The notes beneath the pieces are model-generated. The model was not told where the DNA came from. It was given only the letters and a program-made list of their open reading frames with translations, and ran no database searches. The translations under genes and the position numbers were made by a program. Shown piece after piece: positions 63,355-64,000 of a stretch of DNA of 64,000 nt. The stretch is from CAYWMD01 sp964458575 (lineage in GTDB: Bacteria; Verrucomicrobiota; Verrucomicrobiia; Limisphaerales; JADLHS01), in assembly GCA_964458575.1 (NCBI GenBank), contig CAYWMD010000025.1:26091-90090 (forward strand), given 5' to 3'. The stretch's first letter is position 1. Each line of letters opens with the position of its first letter.

Positions 63355-63475
63355 GCGCGTATTTTCTGAGAAAACCGGCCATGTCTTCCAAATGAGCAAG
63401 CCGCCGGGACATCGTGAGCGGTCGCCCCACGGATTTACGAACGGGCTGCTGCATCGGTTCGACGACGGTTTTCAC
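63275..63475 (-). CDS. Small protein upstream of the second nucleotidyltransferase
   Basis: 66 residues from GTG 63475 (VKTVVEPMQQPVRKSVGRPL), containing TMSRRLAHLEDMAGFLRKYA, a helix-rich segment. It overlaps the nucleotidyltransferase start by about 80 bp in another frame, so either the two genes overlap or only the first about 40 residues are real. The position mirrors the small gene ahead of the cassette at 38933. Confidence 0.45.
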   Translation of the reverse strand: MKTVVEPMQQPVRKSVGRPLTMSRRLAHLEDMAGFLRKYAHGALARTEGDYFPIRKAVGRPRRQPR

Positions 63476-63531
63476 GGCCCAAACCTAATCCTTTCGAGGG
63501 CTGGCGGTCAACCTGCGGTTTTCACGCGCCA

Positions 63532-64000
63532 TTACTGACGATTCGCTTGCTTGATCGCGCCAATCAATTTTTCCAACCGTTGGCCGTACTCGACGTAGTT
63601 TTTCTTTGTCGCATCGTCGTTGCTCGTTTTCGATTGCGCGTCGTGAAAGACGACGACCATGTGCGGCTCGATGGAGATGCCTGCATCGTAACCGCGAGCG
63701 AAAGCGTCCTTCAAAATGTCGCGCACGCGGCCCTGGCCTTCGCCAGGCCAGTTGTAGTCGGCGTCGTTCTTCGCCGGATTCCACGTGGCGTCCTTGACGT
63801 GGAGGTGGACGACGTGATCGCGGACGTGTTCCCAAAATTCCCACGGGTCCTGTTTGGGCCAGGGTTTGGGTTTGCTGCGGTCGGCGTTGAAAATGGGATT
63901 GGCCGTGTCGAAGACCCACTTGAGTCCGGGACACTTGTCGAGCAGCTCCAGCGCGTGTTGCCAGCTCATGCCGCCGTAGTTCATGCAATTCTCGTGAACC
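63532..64000 (-). CDS. TIM-barrel sugar isomerase/epimerase (partial, 5' end outside window)
   Basis: 156 codons are visible and the gene starts beyond the window end. Recognised elements: MNYGGMSWQHALELLDKCPG, LKWVFDTANPIFNADRS, HVVHLHVKDATWNPAKND, ISIEPHMVVVFHD. The metal-ligand Asp, His and Glu residues of xylose-isomerase-like barrels are in place. Its last about 25 residues are duplicated at 62765-62856, beyond the nucleotidyltransferase cassette. Confidence 0.9.
   Translation of the reverse strand, partial: VHENCMNYGGMSWQHALELLDKCPGLKWVFDTANPIFNADRSKPKPWPKQDPWEFWEHVRDHVVHLHVKDATWNPAKNDADYNWPGEGQGRVRDILKDAFARGYDAGISIEPHMVVVFHDAQSKTSNDDATKKNYVEYGQRLEKLIGAIKQANRQ

Overview
The window (about 60% G+C) reads as a chromosomal segment of a Verrucomicrobiota bacterium, most likely a Limisphaerales/Pedosphaera-like lineage. 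This is inferred from gene content, since no rRNA is present. The supporting features are tandem H-X9-DG pseudopilins, DUF1080 and Tat-exported TIM-barrel proteins, a sulfatase, two SSS symporters, a neutral-ceramidase-like protein, an mPPase with Bacteroidota/Verrucomicrobia-type motifs, and unusually many families of intergenic palindromes. No phage, plasmid backbone, tRNA, rRNA, CRISPR array or conventional IS element was seen.

Layout. 1-3.6 kb: membrane pyrophosphatase (cut by the window start) divergent from ruvB. 3.6-11.4 kb: a leftward block rpoZ - smpB - secretin - PilM/PilN fusion - PilO-like - PilP/GspC-like - GspE ATPase, i.e. a type IV pilus/type II secretion assembly system. 11.5-17.9 kb: prenyl synthase, a zinc-ribbon protein, hisD, a gene-poor kilobase, a polytopic membrane protein and pyrF. 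18-25.3 kb: exported carbohydrate-related proteins (DUF1080, Tat TIM barrel), an STN-like/ECF sigma/membrane-protein module, a beta-propeller phosphoesterase lipoprotein and a Sel1 protein. 25.4-29.3 kb: fabG-acpP-fabF-deoA. 29.3-30.2 kb: a DUF559 nuclease cassette. 30.2-38.8 kb: an SLBB-like secreted protein, two Na+/solute symporters (one with a 41-aa membrane partner), aldose 1-epimerase, Gfo/Idh/MocA dehydrogenase and sulfatase, a plausible sugar uptake and degradation set. 38.8-41.1 kb: a small-protein/nucleotidyltransferase cassette and protoporphyrinogen oxidase. 41.1-47.3 kb: an RND efflux system. 47.3-51.4 kb: CBM48 protein, thioredoxin-like protein, sigma54 activator, ferrochelatase, FeoA-like protein. 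51.5-55.4 kb: four tandem pseudopilin-like genes preceded by an FHA protein. 55.4-64 kb: TIM barrel, purC, a GNAT-Nudix fusion, a XerC/D recombinase, small barrel proteins, a ceramidase-like enzyme, a lipoprotein and a second nucleotidyltransferase cassette next to a TIM-barrel gene that runs off the end.

The two most interesting signals are not single genes. First, three small accessory cassettes (a DUF559 nuclease; two nucleotidyltransferase genes with small upstream partners) each sit at the very end of a resident gene, and the end of that gene is present twice, once intact and once as an orphan fragment on the far side of the cassette (fabG 5' end, hemG 5' end, TIM-barrel 3' end; roughly 75-89% identity by eye). 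No integrase or transposase accompanies them. Second, palindromic repeats of about 10 families lie between genes, and some lie inside essential genes as in-frame inserts (hemG, xerC, probably deoA). One supplies the stop codons of two convergent genes. The DUF559 gene is bracketed by inverted copies of one of these repeats. Together these suggest an unrecognised route by which repeats and mini-cassettes spread in this lineage, keeping the target gene functional.
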